The notes under the pieces were generated by a model that made no database searches, was not told the origin of the DNA, and saw nothing but the letters and a program-made list of their open reading frames with translations. Positions 40,769 through 49,619 of a stretch of DNA of 64,000 nt are shown here, piece by piece. The position numbers and the translations under genes are program-made. Within the stretch, counting starts at the first letter, position 1; each line of letters opens with the position of its first letter. Origin of the DNA: Mesorhizobium sp. INR15 (GTDB taxonomy: Bacteria > Pseudomonadota > Alphaproteobacteria > Rhizobiales > Rhizobiaceae); the NCBI RefSeq assembly GCF_015500075.1, contig NZ_CP045496.1:1736001-1800000 (forward strand). Reading direction: 5' to 3'.

Positions 40769-41758
40769 TTAGCCGGCATCCGGCTGACGGACATCAATGT
40801 CACTGAGATAAGCAACGACGGTTGCATGCGAGGTGGCCGCCGTCAGTGCGCCGATGACCAGCACCATCAGAACGACGCCGAGATAGCCCGCCGAACCGAT
40901 GGCGAAGTTGCCGAACAGAGCGGTTGCCTGGTCGGCCTGCGGCGTTGCCATGTTGCGCGATGACCACCAGGAAAAGACGATGAAGACCAGCACCGCCGCC
41001 GCGCCGCCCGCCGCGGCACCCTTCATGCCGGTGACGAGGAAATGGCGGCGGAATTCGCGCGCGATAAAGCGCGCCTCGGCGCCGACGAAATGCAGCACTT
41101 CGATGATGTGGCCGTTGCCCGCCATGGCGCCACGTGTCGCGAACACCACTGTCAGCACGGTCGCCGACAGCATCAGCGCCAGCACCGCGATGCCGATGGT
41201 CACCGTGGTGCGGGCCATGGCCACGAGCCGGTCGACCCAGGTGCGATGATCGTCGAGCGAGGCGCTCGGCAGCTTGGGTGTCATCGCCGCGCGTATGGCC
41301 GCGAAATCCGGCGGGCTGTTCTCGTCGATGGTGACGATGATCAGGCGCGGCACCGGCAGTTCGTCGATGTTGAGACCCGAGCCCAGCCACGGCTCAAGCA
41401 GCCTGGCGGTGGCGTCGCGATCGATGATCCTTGTCGCCTTCACGCCGGGGAATTCGCCAGCGATCTGCGAGGCCTGGGTGAGGGCCGCCTCCATGTCGAG
41501 GCCGTCGGCCGGCTTGATCTGGATCGTCGCCTCGCGCGAAATCTGGTTCTCCCAGACGGAGGCTGTATCGCGGACCAGCGTCACCGCGCCAAAGGTCAGG
41601 CAGGACAGGAAGGTCATGATGGCGATGACCAGCACCAGTGCCCGGCCGGCGATGTTCTGCGCCGGAACGATCGGCGCCATCCTGCGCTGGACGCGTGGTT
41701 TTGCCGCGGCCGCCTCGGCGTCCTCTTCGTCGAGATGTTCGGCGGGCAGATCAGTCAT
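40769..41758 (-). CDS. ftsX: cell division protein FtsX
   Basis: A 329-residue permease-like protein with four membrane helices (starting at about residues 40, 190, 245 and 290) and a large periplasmic loop. It couples cytoplasmic FtsE ATPase to periplasmic murein hydrolases at the division site. The C-terminal FtsX fold, ATVLTVVFATRGAMAGN and ILHFVGA-like EVLHFVGAEARFIAREF (split), is clear. The start overlaps the ftsE stop by 8 bp. The N terminus is extended and hydrophilic, typical of rhizobia. Confidence 0.9.
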   Translation of the reverse strand: MTDLPAEHLDEEDAEAAAAKPRVQRRMAPIVPAQNIAGRALVLVIAIMTFLSCLTFGAVTLVRDTASVWENQISREATIQIKPADGLDMEAALTQASQIAGEFPGVKATRIIDRDATARLLEPWLGSGLNIDELPVPRLIIVTIDENSPPDFAAIRAAMTPKLPSASLDDHRTWVDRLVAMARTTVTIGIAVLALMLSATVLTVVFATRGAMAGNGHIIEVLHFVGAEARFIAREFRRHFLVTGMKGAAAGGAAAVLVFIVFSWWSSRNMATPQADQATALFGNFAIGSAGYLGVVLMVLVIGALTAATSHATVVAYLSDIDVRQPDAG

Positions 41759-42410
41759 AGATATCCAGCCTTCCGCCGGCCAGAATCAGACGGCGCGCGT
41801 CGACCTGTTCCATGAGGCCGAGATCGTGGGTGGCGATGACCACTGCGGTGCCGAGCCGGTTGAGCTCGATGAAGAGGCGCAGCAGGCGCCGCGCCAGCGG
41901 CGGATCGACATTGCCGGTCGGCTCGTCGGCCAGCAGGATCTCGGGCTGCTCGATCAAGGCCCGGGCGATCGCGGCGCGCTGCTTTTCGCCGCCGGACAGC
42001 ACCGGCGGCAGCACATGCATGCGCTCGCCAAGGCCCACCCATTTCAGGAGCTCGGTCACGTCGGTGCGGTAGCTTGCCTCCTCGCGGCCGCGCACGCGCA
42101 ACGGCAGCGCCACATTCTCGTAGGTGGTCATGTGGTCGAGCAAGCGGAAATCCTGGAACACAACGCCGATGCGCCGCCGCAGGTGCGGCAGTTCAGTGCG
42201 CGAGATGCGCGAGCGGTCCTTGCCGAAAATGGTGATCAGGCCGCGCGTCGGCTTCAGCGACATGAACAGAAGGCGCAGCAAGGTTGTCTTGCCGGCGCCC
42301 GAAGGCCCGCTCAGGAACTGGAAGGAGCGCTCCGGAATGTGCAGGGAGATGTCACGGAGGATTTCCGGACCCATGCCATAGCGGAGGCCGACATTTTCGA
42401 AGCGAATCAA
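41751..42410 (-). CDS. ftsE: cell division ATP-binding protein FtsE
   Basis: A 219-residue ABC ATPase with Walker A GPSGAGKTT (about residues 36-44), signature LSGGEKQR and Walker B ILLADEPTGN. It binds FtsX and recruits it to the division septum. The start is TTG 42410 (IRFENVGLRYGM), giving the usual FtsE length; an in-frame ATG at 42461 would add 17 residues not seen in FtsE. AGGT lies about 10 bp upstream. The upstream region holds a CtrA-type site. Confidence 0.92.
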   Translation of the reverse strand: MIRFENVGLRYGMGPEILRDISLHIPERSFQFLSGPSGAGKTTLLRLLFMSLKPTRGLITIFGKDRSRISRTELPHLRRRIGVVFQDFRLLDHMTTYENVALPLRVRGREEASYRTDVTELLKWVGLGERMHVLPPVLSGGEKQRAAIARALIEQPEILLADEPTGNVDPPLARRLLRLFIELNRLGTAVVIATHDLGLMEQVDARRLILAGGRLDIYD

Positions 42411-42480
42411 TTTCGGCGACCTGAAATTCCCGGCGGCGATACGCCACCGTTTTCTCTCCAACGACCATCGGCCGGCATGG

Positions 42481-42495
42481 TTAACCGACAGTTAA
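42481..42495. promoter_or_regulatory. candidate CtrA binding site (TTAA-N7-TTAA)
   Basis: TTAA (42481-42484), 7 bp, TTAA (42492-42495): the full CtrA consensus of alphaproteobacteria. A half-site, TTAACCAT, lies at 42542-42549. Both are between the divergent ftsE and the 42603 gene, about 71-85 bp upstream of ftsE. Confidence 0.55.
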
Positions 42496-42602
42496 TTCCT
42501 GGGCTGTTTAGGCTCGTCACGAAGGCTCCGGTGGGGAAGCGTTAACCATTTCCGTTTACGCAAAAGAAACGAAAAGCGAACACGTGCTGCATTACTGGTG
42601 CC

Positions 42603-43250
42603 ATGATGGCTGAGGATAGAACCGCGCGCCCGGTTTCCGGCGAAATCATGACCGGTCCGGCGGCAAATGCCGCACCGGGCCACTTCATGCGTGGTTCGGC
42701 CGGCGACGTCGTTGATGCCGACTATGAGGTGTTGCCCCGTGGTGTCCCCGACGTGGAGCCGGTTTCACAGCCGCCGCTGCGTGTGATCGTGACGCCGCCG
42801 ATCGAAGGCATGGATATGCTGCGCAAGCCCGAAGCTCCGGCGGAACGCGCGCCGGCCCCGCGCGGTGGGCCAATCTTCTGGATTGCCGGCATAGGCCTGG
42901 CGCTCGCGGCGTTCTGGGTTTCCGGCGGGCACGCGCTGGTGCGGCAGTCGCCATTCCTGGCTTCCGAGCCGCCATCGGCGCTCACCATCTCGGGTGTCAC
43001 GTCGCGCGTCGACGCGTCTGGAGCCAAGGCGCTGCTGTTCGTTGATGGCGAGGCCGTCAATGACGGCGCTGCTGCTACACCGCTGCCGCCTCTGGAAATC
43101 CGTGTAACCGGCAATGATGGAAGCGTAACCCGCTATAGGTTGGGGACATCCAGCAGTCCGCTGGCGCCGCGCGAGAGATTTGGCTTTGCCAGCCGCCTCG
43201 ACGTGCCTAGAAACGGGGTTAAGACCGTGTCGGTCACCTTCGCCGAGTAG
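42603..43250 (+). CDS. hypothetical single-pass membrane protein
   Basis: A 215-residue protein: a Pro/Gly-rich cytoplasmic N-terminal part (1-95), one membrane helix (about 97-117, FWIAGIGLALAAFWVSGGHALV) and a beta-rich extracytoplasmic C-terminal domain. In related rhizobia the gene divergent from ftsE encodes an MJ0042-type zinc-ribbon protein with a similar helix; here no CxxC pairs are seen, so the zinc ribbon appears absent. Function unknown; a link with FtsEX is inferred only from position. ATG 42606 is an alternative start. A RIME-like repeat begins right after the stop. Confidence 0.7.
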   Translation: MMAEDRTARPVSGEIMTGPAANAAPGHFMRGSAGDVVDADYEVLPRGVPDVEPVSQPPLRVIVTPPIEGMDMLRKPEAPAERAPAPRGGPIFWIAGIGLALAAFWVSGGHALVRQSPFLASEPPSALTISGVTSRVDASGAKALLFVDGEAVNDGAAATPLPPLEIRVTGNDGSVTRYRLGTSSSPLAPRERFGFASRLDVPRNGVKTVSVTFAE

Positions 43251-43391
43251 GGTGTATTGATATTCAGATGATGCCGGCCCGCAAACGGCTGATACCTGCG
43301 CTTCCGGTGCTCACGTACCCAAAAGTACGCTCCGCTCCGGTTCTTGGTATCAGCCATTTTCGGCTCGGCCTGACCTGAATCTCAACACACC
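43251..43391. repeat. RIME-like intergenic palindromic repeat, copy 3
   Basis: GGTGTATTGATATTCAGATG is inverted against CCTGAATCTCAACACACC at the right end. An inner palindrome (GATACC ... GGTATC, CGTACC...AGTACG core) is shared with copy 2. It starts directly after the TAG of the preceding gene and ends 44 bp before the hpt ATG. Confidence 0.8.
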
Positions 43392-43434
43392 CACGGCGAC
43401 GGGGTTTTAGGCGAACATCTTGAAGGGGCGAAAA

Positions 43435-43977
43435 ATGCCAGTTGTACGTGGCAAGGACATCGAGGTCCTGTTTTCAGCGTCGGCGATCGCGCGGCGCAAT
43501 CTTGAACTCGCCAAGGAGATCGCCGAGCACGACTATCACGACCTGCTGGTGATTTCGGTGTTGAAGGGCTCGTTCATTTTCGCCGCCGACCTTATCCGCG
43601 CCATGCATGATGTCGGCCTGTCGCCCGAGGTCGAGTTCATCTTCATCTCCAGCTATGGCGCCGGCACCAGCAGCGGCGAGGTGAGGGTGCTGCGCGATAT
43701 CGACAACGAGGTCGCCGGCCGCGACGTGCTGTTGATCGACGACATACTCGAGTCCGGCAAGACGCTGACCTTTACCCGCGACCTGATGCTATCGCGCGGC
43801 GCCAAAAGCTGTTCCATCGCCGTGCTGCTCGACAAGCGGATGCGCCGCCAGACCGCTCTGACCGCCGACTATGTCGGTTTCGACTGTCCCGACTATTTCG
43901 TCGTCGGCTACGGCATGGACGTGGCGCACGCCTTTCGCGAACTGCCCTTTGTCGGCATCGTCAAGGGTGACGTCTGA
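43435..43977 (+). CDS. hpt: hypoxanthine phosphoribosyltransferase
   Basis: A 180-residue type I PRTase. The PRPP-binding motif VLLIDDILESGKTLTFT is near residue 105, with VLKGSFIFAADLIRAM near 45 and DYFVVGYGMD near 155. It salvages hypoxanthine (and often guanine) to IMP/GMP. ATG 43435 has GAAGGGGCG upstream at a suitable distance. A RIME-like repeat lies in front. The following CpdR-like gene is 87 bp downstream on the same strand. Confidence 0.95.
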   Translation: MPVVRGKDIEVLFSASAIARRNLELAKEIAEHDYHDLLVISVLKGSFIFAADLIRAMHDVGLSPEVEFIFISSYGAGTSSGEVRVLRDIDNEVAGRDVLLIDDILESGKTLTFTRDLMLSRGAKSCSIAVLLDKRMRRQTALTADYVGFDCPDYFVVGYGMDVAHAFRELPFVGIVKGDV

Positions 43978-44064
43978 GGTCAACTGGTTCGCTGGAGCGA
44001 ATTCTGAAAAGACCTCATCCGCCGACGGGGGCCTTCAGGAAAAGTCAACTTTTGGACGGCAAAT

Positions 44065-44445
44065 ATGCCGCCCATGGCAAAGCTTCTGATCGTTGAGGAC
44101 GATGAGTCCGTTCGCACCCTGGCTGCTCGCGCACTTGAACGTGCCGGGCACTCTATAGACATCGCGGCGGACGGCGCGCAGGGCCTTTCGCTGATCAAGT
44201 CGGCGCGGGGCGGCTACGATCTGGTCGTCTCCGACATCCGCATGCCGGAGATGGACGGCATTGAGATGGCGATCGCGGCGGCGGCACTTTTCCCGGCGAT
44301 GAAAATCATGCTGATGACCGGCTATGCCGATCAGCGAGAACGCGCCGAGGAATTGAACGGCATCATTCTCGATGTTGTGCAGAAGCCGTTTACGCTCGCC
44401 GAAATCCGGTCACGCGTCGAACGGGCGCTGGTCTGCTTCGCCTGA
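44065..44445 (+). CDS. single-domain response regulator, CpdR-like
   Basis: A 126-residue receiver domain: the acidic pair VEDDES, the phospho-acceptor Asp in LVVSDIRMPEMDG (about residue 56), Thr/Lys in MTGYAD and QKPFTLAEI. There is no output domain. CpdR in alphaproteobacteria is such a stand-alone receiver that steers ClpXP proteolysis of CtrA in the cell cycle, and this protein resembles it in length and the MTGY/QKPF pattern. Other stand-alone receivers cannot be excluded. ATG 44074 is an alternative start. It ends at the convergent DMT transporter gene. Confidence 0.75.
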   Translation: MPPMAKLLIVEDDESVRTLAARALERAGHSIDIAADGAQGLSLIKSARGGYDLVVSDIRMPEMDGIEMAIAAAALFPAMKIMLMTGYADQRERAEELNGIILDVVQKPFTLAEIRSRVERALVCFA

Positions 44446-45393
44446 TCAGGCTGGATCGGTGACGGTACGCACAGGTGCAGCGCTTCTTCGCCTTTCGGTA
44501 TTGAGCGCGAGCAGCCCGGCGCCGATGATCAGCGCGGCACCGATGACGGTTGTCGTGCGCGGCACTTCGGCGAAGAACAGAAAGCCCCACAGCGGCGACC
44601 ACAGGATGCCGGTGTATTCGAAGGTGGCGACACGGTTAGCCGGCGCCATCCTATAGGCCTGCGACAACAGGATCATGCCGGCTGAGGCGACGAAGCCGCA
44701 GGCGGCCATCTTCAGGAAATCCGGCAGCGTCGGCCACAGCCACGGCCGCACCAGAAACTCCAGGCTGGGGTGAACGGCATGGGTTATGCCGGCGAGATGG
44801 AACGTGCCGGCAACCACGGCAGCGCCCACCAGATAGGCGCCGTTCTGATAGAACGCCATGACGGTGGATGATTCGGTGTCGCCGATCTTGCGCGCCATGA
44901 GCTGCGAAAAGCCATAGAGAACCGCCGAGCCGAGCGACAGCAGTGCTGCCCAGTCGAACAATCCGGCGCCCGGGCGCAACATCACCAGAACGCCGAACAG
45001 GCCGATCAGCACGGTTGCCAGTGTCTTCCAGGAGACGCGTTCTCCGAGATACGGTCCGGCCAGCGCCATGATGAACAGCGGCGCCATGAAATAGAGCGCC
45101 ACAGCGTCGGCCAGCGGCAAGGCGGCGATCGCCAGGTAGTAGACCGTGTAGGAGGTGAACTGGATAAAGGCACGCGTTGTCAGCATGCCGAAACGTTTCG
45201 ACAGGATCGCACGCAATCCGACATCGGCATGGACCAGGACAATCAGGATCGGCAAGGCGACGATCGAGCGGATCGCCATCACTTCGGTCACGGGATAACC
45301 GCTTGAGACCGCCTTGACGAGAGGATCCTGCAGGGAGAACACCAGCACGCCCAGGCATAGGCTCAGGATGCCGAGCACCATCCGGTTCTGCAT
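44446..45393 (-). CDS. DMT-superfamily (EamA) transporter
   Basis: A 315-residue protein with ten predicted helices in two EamA repeats (second from about residue 155). Characteristic blocks are SLQDPLVKAV, YYLAIAALPLADAVALYFMAPLF and NRVATFEYTGILWSPLWGFLFF. It is a putative metabolite exporter of the inner membrane, related to the RhaT/YdcZ-type rhizobial paralogues. It is divergent from a LysR gene, so it may be the target of that regulator, which is an inference from position. Confidence 0.85.
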   Translation of the reverse strand: MQNRMVLGILSLCLGVLVFSLQDPLVKAVSSGYPVTEVMAIRSIVALPILIVLVHADVGLRAILSKRFGMLTTRAFIQFTSYTVYYLAIAALPLADAVALYFMAPLFIMALAGPYLGERVSWKTLATVLIGLFGVLVMLRPGAGLFDWAALLSLGSAVLYGFSQLMARKIGDTESSTVMAFYQNGAYLVGAAVVAGTFHLAGITHAVHPSLEFLVRPWLWPTLPDFLKMAACGFVASAGMILLSQAYRMAPANRVATFEYTGILWSPLWGFLFFAEVPRTTTVIGAALIIGAGLLALNTERRRSAAPVRTVTDPA

Positions 45394-45556
45394 GTGGGTT
45401 CCAGGCTCCAGTATGACGACGGCAGGCAGCGTGCTTCAGGTTAAAAAGAACCCGCCACCGTTTCGGGCAGCGGGCACGAGTGAGGACTCTTCAGATTGGT
45501 CCGCAGCTGATTTCGCAGCCGCATATCCAATGGGTGAGGCGACTATTGTCCGGCGT

Positions 45557-45585
45557 TTGACATGTTGCAAACGAATTGGAATGAT
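45557..45585 (+). promoter_or_regulatory. predicted promoter of the LysR gene at 45606
   Basis: TTGACA (45557-45562), 17 bp, AATGAT (45580-45585). A consensus -35 with a fair -10; the start is expected near 45592, about 14 nt before the ATG. Confidence 0.55.
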
Positions 45586-45605
45586 GCCAGCAATCAAAAT
45601 TGCTT

Positions 45606-46484
45606 ATGGCTGAAATTATGCGACCAAACCTCGACAGTGATCTGCTGCGCACGTTCGTGGCCGTTGCCGAAGCAGGCAATTTCACCAAGGCCGCGGAGCA
45701 GGCCGGCCGCACCCAGTCAGCCGTCTCGATGCAGATGAAGAAGCTCGAAGGCCTGGTCGGCGACAGTCTGTTCGAGCGTGGTTCGCGCGGCGTGGCACTG
45801 ACGCGGCGTGGCGGCGAGCTGATCGTCAATGCCCGCCGCATCGTCTCCTTGCTCGACGAGACAGCGGCCTCGATGACGGCAGCACCGCTTGGCGGGCCGG
45901 TGCGCATCGGCATTCCGGAGGAATATGGCCACGCCATCCTGTCGCGCGCGCTGGGCGCCTTTTCCAAACGCCACGCCAAGGTCGAGGTGACGGTGCGCTA
46001 CGCCCATTCGGGCGCACAGATAGCAGCGCTCGCCGCTGACGAGCTCGACCTCGCCGTGGTGTTCGAGTGGCAGGATCTTTCCGGTGGTGAGGTGCTGATG
46101 CACGATCCGACGGTCTGGGTCACCTCGAGCCTGCATCACATGCACGAGGAGAGGCCGGTGCCGATCGCGCTCTACAACCGGGCCGGCTGGTGCAAGGACT
46201 TTGCCATCAAATCGCTGGAGCAACGCGGTCTTGCATACCGTGTCGCCTATACCAGCGACACCACCGGTGGCCTGAAGCTTGCCGTGACCTCGGGCCTGGC
46301 GATCGCGCCGATCTCGCGCAGCAACATTCCGGCCGGATGCCGCGAACTGACTGCCGCCGACGGCTTTGGCGACATCGATGCCTCGAATGTCGTGATGCAT
46401 CGCAACCCGAACGCATCAGGCGAAGCGATCGACGGCATGCAAGAGGCGATCCGCGAGGCGTTCATCGGCGGGCCAGCCGTTTAG
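45606..46484 (+). CDS. LysR-family transcriptional regulator
   Basis: A 292-residue LTTR with the N-terminal helix-turn-helix (LLRTFVAVAEAGNFTKAAEQAGRTQSAVSMQMKKLE, split) and a ligand-binding domain starting near residue 90. The HTH is of the type found in CysB-like/ArgP-like proteins. It is divergent from the DMT exporter; the intervening 212 bp contain a good promoter. The TTG at 45600 and ATG at 45618 are other possible starts. No cognate ligand can be named. Confidence 0.88.
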   Translation: MAEIMRPNLDSDLLRTFVAVAEAGNFTKAAEQAGRTQSAVSMQMKKLEGLVGDSLFERGSRGVALTRRGGELIVNARRIVSLLDETAASMTAAPLGGPVRIGIPEEYGHAILSRALGAFSKRHAKVEVTVRYAHSGAQIAALAADELDLAVVFEWQDLSGGEVLMHDPTVWVTSSLHHMHEERPVPIALYNRAGWCKDFAIKSLEQRGLAYRVAYTSDTTGGLKLAVTSGLAIAPISRSNIPAGCRELTAADGFGDIDASNVVMHRNPNASGEAIDGMQEAIREAFIGGPAV

Positions 46485-46510
46485 CCTACCGACGCTGCCT
46501 CGCAGCCGCC

Positions 46511-46882
46511 TTAAGCCGGCATTTCCTCGTAGAAATGCAGCCGGTTGCCGAATGGATCGCCCACCGACACTTCGCGGGTTTTCCAAGGCGTCTCCTCAAG
46601 GCCCGGCCTGGCGAAGCGATATTTCTTGCCGATCAATTCGCGGTGCAGTGCCGCTATGTCCTCGACCTTGATGCGCAAGGCAATTCCGGGCGCGCCATCG
46701 CCGTGATGTTCGCTCAGATGCAGCACGCAGCCATCTCGGCCGACAGCCATGTAGAGCGGTGCGTTATCGTCGAAACGATGTTCCCATTGCACCGCGAAGC
46801 CGAGGAAGCCGACATAGAATTCATGCGCCTTGGCAATGTCGAAGATGCGCAGGATGGGTGTTACGGCACCGAGTTTCGGCAT
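46511..46882 (-). CDS. VOC-family (glyoxalase/bleomycin-resistance-like) protein
   Basis: A 123-residue VOC protein: TPILRIFDIAKAHEFYVGFLGF, ALRIKVEDIAALHREL and DPFGNRLHFYEE, with the metal-ligand positions of the family in part preserved (H/E pairs). It resembles bleomycin-resistance/glyoxalase superfamily members; no specific substrate. Start 46882 (MPKLGAVTP) is favoured over 46900. It lies 34 bp before the TIGR02302 gene on the same strand. Confidence 0.85.
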   Translation of the reverse strand: MPKLGAVTPILRIFDIAKAHEFYVGFLGFAVQWEHRFDDNAPLYMAVGRDGCVLHLSEHHGDGAPGIALRIKVEDIAALHRELIGKKYRFARPGLEETPWKTREVSVGDPFGNRLHFYEEMPA

Positions 46883-46916
46883 GGAATTGCAACCATTCAA
46901 GAGCTTTTTGAGGCTG

Positions 46917-49517
46917 CTATTTCAATTCCAGCAGCCGTTCAAGGTAGCTGCGCTCGATATCGGGGCTCAGCGCGTTGCCGAGCCGCTTGCGGATCGCCTC
47001 GAGAATCTGGCGGGCGCGCTGCACGTCGATCTCGTCCGGCACCTTTACCGAATCGCCGAAATCCGGGCCTTGGCTGGCGCGCGGCCGGCCAAGCGGATCG
47101 CGATCGGCGTCCTGCTGGCGGCCACCTTCCTGGCTGCCGCCCTGGTCGCCCTGCATGGCCTGCAATTGCTTCATCATGTCCTTGGCGCCGTTGCGCAGCG
47201 CTTCCAGTGCCCGACCCTGATGGCCGACGGCCTGGTCGCCTTCGCCCTCGCCGAGCGCCTGTTCGGCATTGCCCATGGACTTGCCGGCCTGGCCAAAGCC
47301 TTCATTCGGCTCGAGCCCCATGCCCTCAAGGCTCTTCTTCAGCTTGTCGAGATCGCTCTGCAACTGGCCCTGGCCTTCCTGCAGCTGCTTCATCGCATCG
47401 GCGAATTCCTGCGGCGTCATTGGCTTCGGCTGGGCGAGCGGATCGCGGTCCTGGCCTGTTCCGGGCTTGTCTCGATCCTGACCGCCGTTGCCGAGCTGCT
47501 CGTCGCGGTTTTCGCCGCGCTGGCGCTCGCCGCGCCGCATCTGATCCATGCGGAACGTGTCGTTCATCATCTCCTGCTGGCGGCGCATGATCTCGCCCAG
47601 CTTGTCCATCTGCTGCTTCATCTCGCTGTCTTGCTGGCCGCCCTGCTGCTCGCGGCCGGCCTGGAGATTGTTCATCATGTCCTGCAGCTGCGACAGCAGT
47701 TGCTGCGCCTTGTCGCGGTCGCCGGACTTCGCCAGATTCTCGATCTGGTCCATCATGCGGTCGATGTCGCTCTGGCGCAGTTCCTGGCCGTTCTGCTGCA
47801 TCTGCGGCGCCTTGGGATCCTGCTTGGCGCGTTCGGCGAATTCCTGCAGGAACTGGTTCATCGCCTCGCGCAGTTCCTTCATCGCCTTTTCGATTTCGGC
47901 GTCGCTGGCACCGTTCTTGATGGCATCCTGCAACGCCTGCTGCGCCTGGCGCAGCCGCTTCTCGGCGGCCGAAAGGTTGCCTTCCTCGATGCCGAGCGCG
48001 ATTTCCCAGAGGTAGGACACTTCGCTGCGCAACTGGTCGTCGTTGTCGGCCATCTTCAGCCGGCTGCGGGCGCTCATGATGGCGAGGTAATGCGTCATGT
48101 TGTCGAATGTGTCTTCAGGCCGCAGCGTGATGGCGTCCATCAGGTCGAGCACGCGCGGCTTGGCATTGGCGTCGAGCGCCAACAACCGGCGCTGCTCGAT
48201 CACCGCCCGCGCCAGTGGATTGGCGAATGGCCGCTGCGGCATCAGCAAGGTCTTGGTCTCGCTGGTTGCCGTGTGGCCTGCATCGTCGGTGGCGACAAGC
48301 GTCAGCTTGATGTTGGCGCCGGCCCAGACATGCTCGGTCAGGTCCTTCGAGGTCTTGGCCGCATTGGTCTTGCCGCCACGGCGCGGCAGCGTCAAAGTCA
48401 TATCAGGAGGGCCGTAGAGCGGACGTGCACCCGCAGCCTGCGGATCGGCCAGTGCAAAAACCGCCTTCGCGCTCGCGGCGCCATAGTCGTCGTCGATCTG
48501 GTAGTTGAGTTCGAAGGCACCGTTGGCGGCCCGTTTCGGTTCGCCGACAAAGCGGATCTGCGGTGCCTTGTCCGGCACCACCGCGAAAGCCCAGCGGCCA
48601 AGCTCGTCTTCACCCGATTTCAGCGTCAGCGTGCCGTCGCCGGTCAGCTTGCCGGTGAACTGGCGCACCTTGGAGGGCGCCGCCGGTTTGGCCGTGGCGG
48701 CCGCTTGCGGGCCTGCGGGGTCGATGGCGCGGTCGTTACCGCTCTTGTCGGCGTAAACAAGTGTTTCCTCGCCGGAGCCGCCGGTGACGCGCAGAGAGAC
48801 ATCGCTGCCTTCGGGCACGGAGAAAGCCGGCGTCGCCTGGTTGGCGTCGATGGTTCGCAAGACCGGGGCGGTCAGGAAGATCGGTGGCTTGCCGGTATAG
48901 GCTGGCGGCGTCACCCAGGCGTCGATGCGCGGCGATACGGTGTCGCGCGCGCCATGGGCGCTGAAACCGTCCGTGATCCTGCCGCCTGCCGGTCCGAAGG
49001 AGAAGGCGAAGGCGGTGACCAGCAAAAGTGCCGCCACGGCACGCAGCCCCCAGGGGTCGCGTTCCGGCACGCGCGTGCGCGGCAGGTCGGCGCCGAGGCT
49101 GCCGAGCTTCGCGGCCATGCGTTTTTGATGTTCGCGCCACAGCGCCTGCGAAAAGCCGCTTTCCTTGCCGCTGGGCCGGTCGGTCTGCACCAGCACCGGG
49201 CTGTGCTGCAGATCGTTGGCGGCCTCGATGCGGCGGTCGATCTCGGCGGCGCCCGGCATGCGGAAGAAGCGCAGCGGATAGAGCGCGGCCAAAACGGCGA
49301 GGCCGAACACCGCGACAAGCCCGATGCGCGGCGCATCCGGCAACCGGGCGAAAAGGCCGAGCCAAGAGGTACTGACAAAGAGGCTTGCAACGATGACAAG
49401 CGGCAAGAGCAGCGGCCAGCCGCGTTCGACAATCATGACGGCCCGCGTCGCCAGCCGGCTCAAGGCCAGACGTGCGGCAAGAGCGCGATCGTCGTTGATG
49501 TTGGGTCGTTCCGTCAT
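46917..49517 (-). CDS. TIGR02302 (DUF4175) family protein
   Basis: An 866-residue membrane protein: two or three N-terminal hydrophobic segments (about residues 38-82 and 157-175), a large periplasmic beta-rich middle, and a C-terminal half (from about 540) of Gln/Glu/Met-rich coiled-coil and low-complexity sequence such as KLGEIMRRQQEMMND, LSSAEKRLRQAQQ-like and QGGSQEGGRQQDADRD. Family unique to alphaproteobacteria, in the conserved neighbourhood with lysA, argH and tlpA. Function unknown. A 969-codon open frame opposite it is a codon-bias shadow. Confidence 0.88.
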   Translation of the reverse strand: MTERPNINDDRALAARLALSRLATRAVMIVERGWPLLLPLVIVASLFVSTSWLGLFARLPDAPRIGLVAVFGLAVLAALYPLRFFRMPGAAEIDRRIEAANDLQHSPVLVQTDRPSGKESGFSQALWREHQKRMAAKLGSLGADLPRTRVPERDPWGLRAVAALLLVTAFAFSFGPAGGRITDGFSAHGARDTVSPRIDAWVTPPAYTGKPPIFLTAPVLRTIDANQATPAFSVPEGSDVSLRVTGGSGEETLVYADKSGNDRAIDPAGPQAAATAKPAAPSKVRQFTGKLTGDGTLTLKSGEDELGRWAFAVVPDKAPQIRFVGEPKRAANGAFELNYQIDDDYGAASAKAVFALADPQAAGARPLYGPPDMTLTLPRRGGKTNAAKTSKDLTEHVWAGANIKLTLVATDDAGHTATSETKTLLMPQRPFANPLARAVIEQRRLLALDANAKPRVLDLMDAITLRPEDTFDNMTHYLAIMSARSRLKMADNDDQLRSEVSYLWEIALGIEEGNLSAAEKRLRQAQQALQDAIKNGASDAEIEKAMKELREAMNQFLQEFAERAKQDPKAPQMQQNGQELRQSDIDRMMDQIENLAKSGDRDKAQQLLSQLQDMMNNLQAGREQQGGQQDSEMKQQMDKLGEIMRRQQEMMNDTFRMDQMRRGERQRGENRDEQLGNGGQDRDKPGTGQDRDPLAQPKPMTPQEFADAMKQLQEGQGQLQSDLDKLKKSLEGMGLEPNEGFGQAGKSMGNAEQALGEGEGDQAVGHQGRALEALRNGAKDMMKQLQAMQGDQGGSQEGGRQQDADRDPLGRPRASQGPDFGDSVKVPDEIDVQRARQILEAIRKRLGNALSPDIERSYLERLLELK

Positions 49518-49619
49518 CGGCCTTCCGGGGCGGGCAGGATAGCCCGAACCTCACGACTCGAAGAATACCAGCAAACACGGCAAAGGCGAGGCAGTTCGAA
49601 AAAACGTGAAGCCGGCCAA

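Noticed and set aside
43133..43357. Small frames in and around the RIME-like repeats that read as possible proteins
   Set aside because: They translate the palindromic repeat itself (e.g. REHRKRRYQP) and have no coding bias independent of the repeat.
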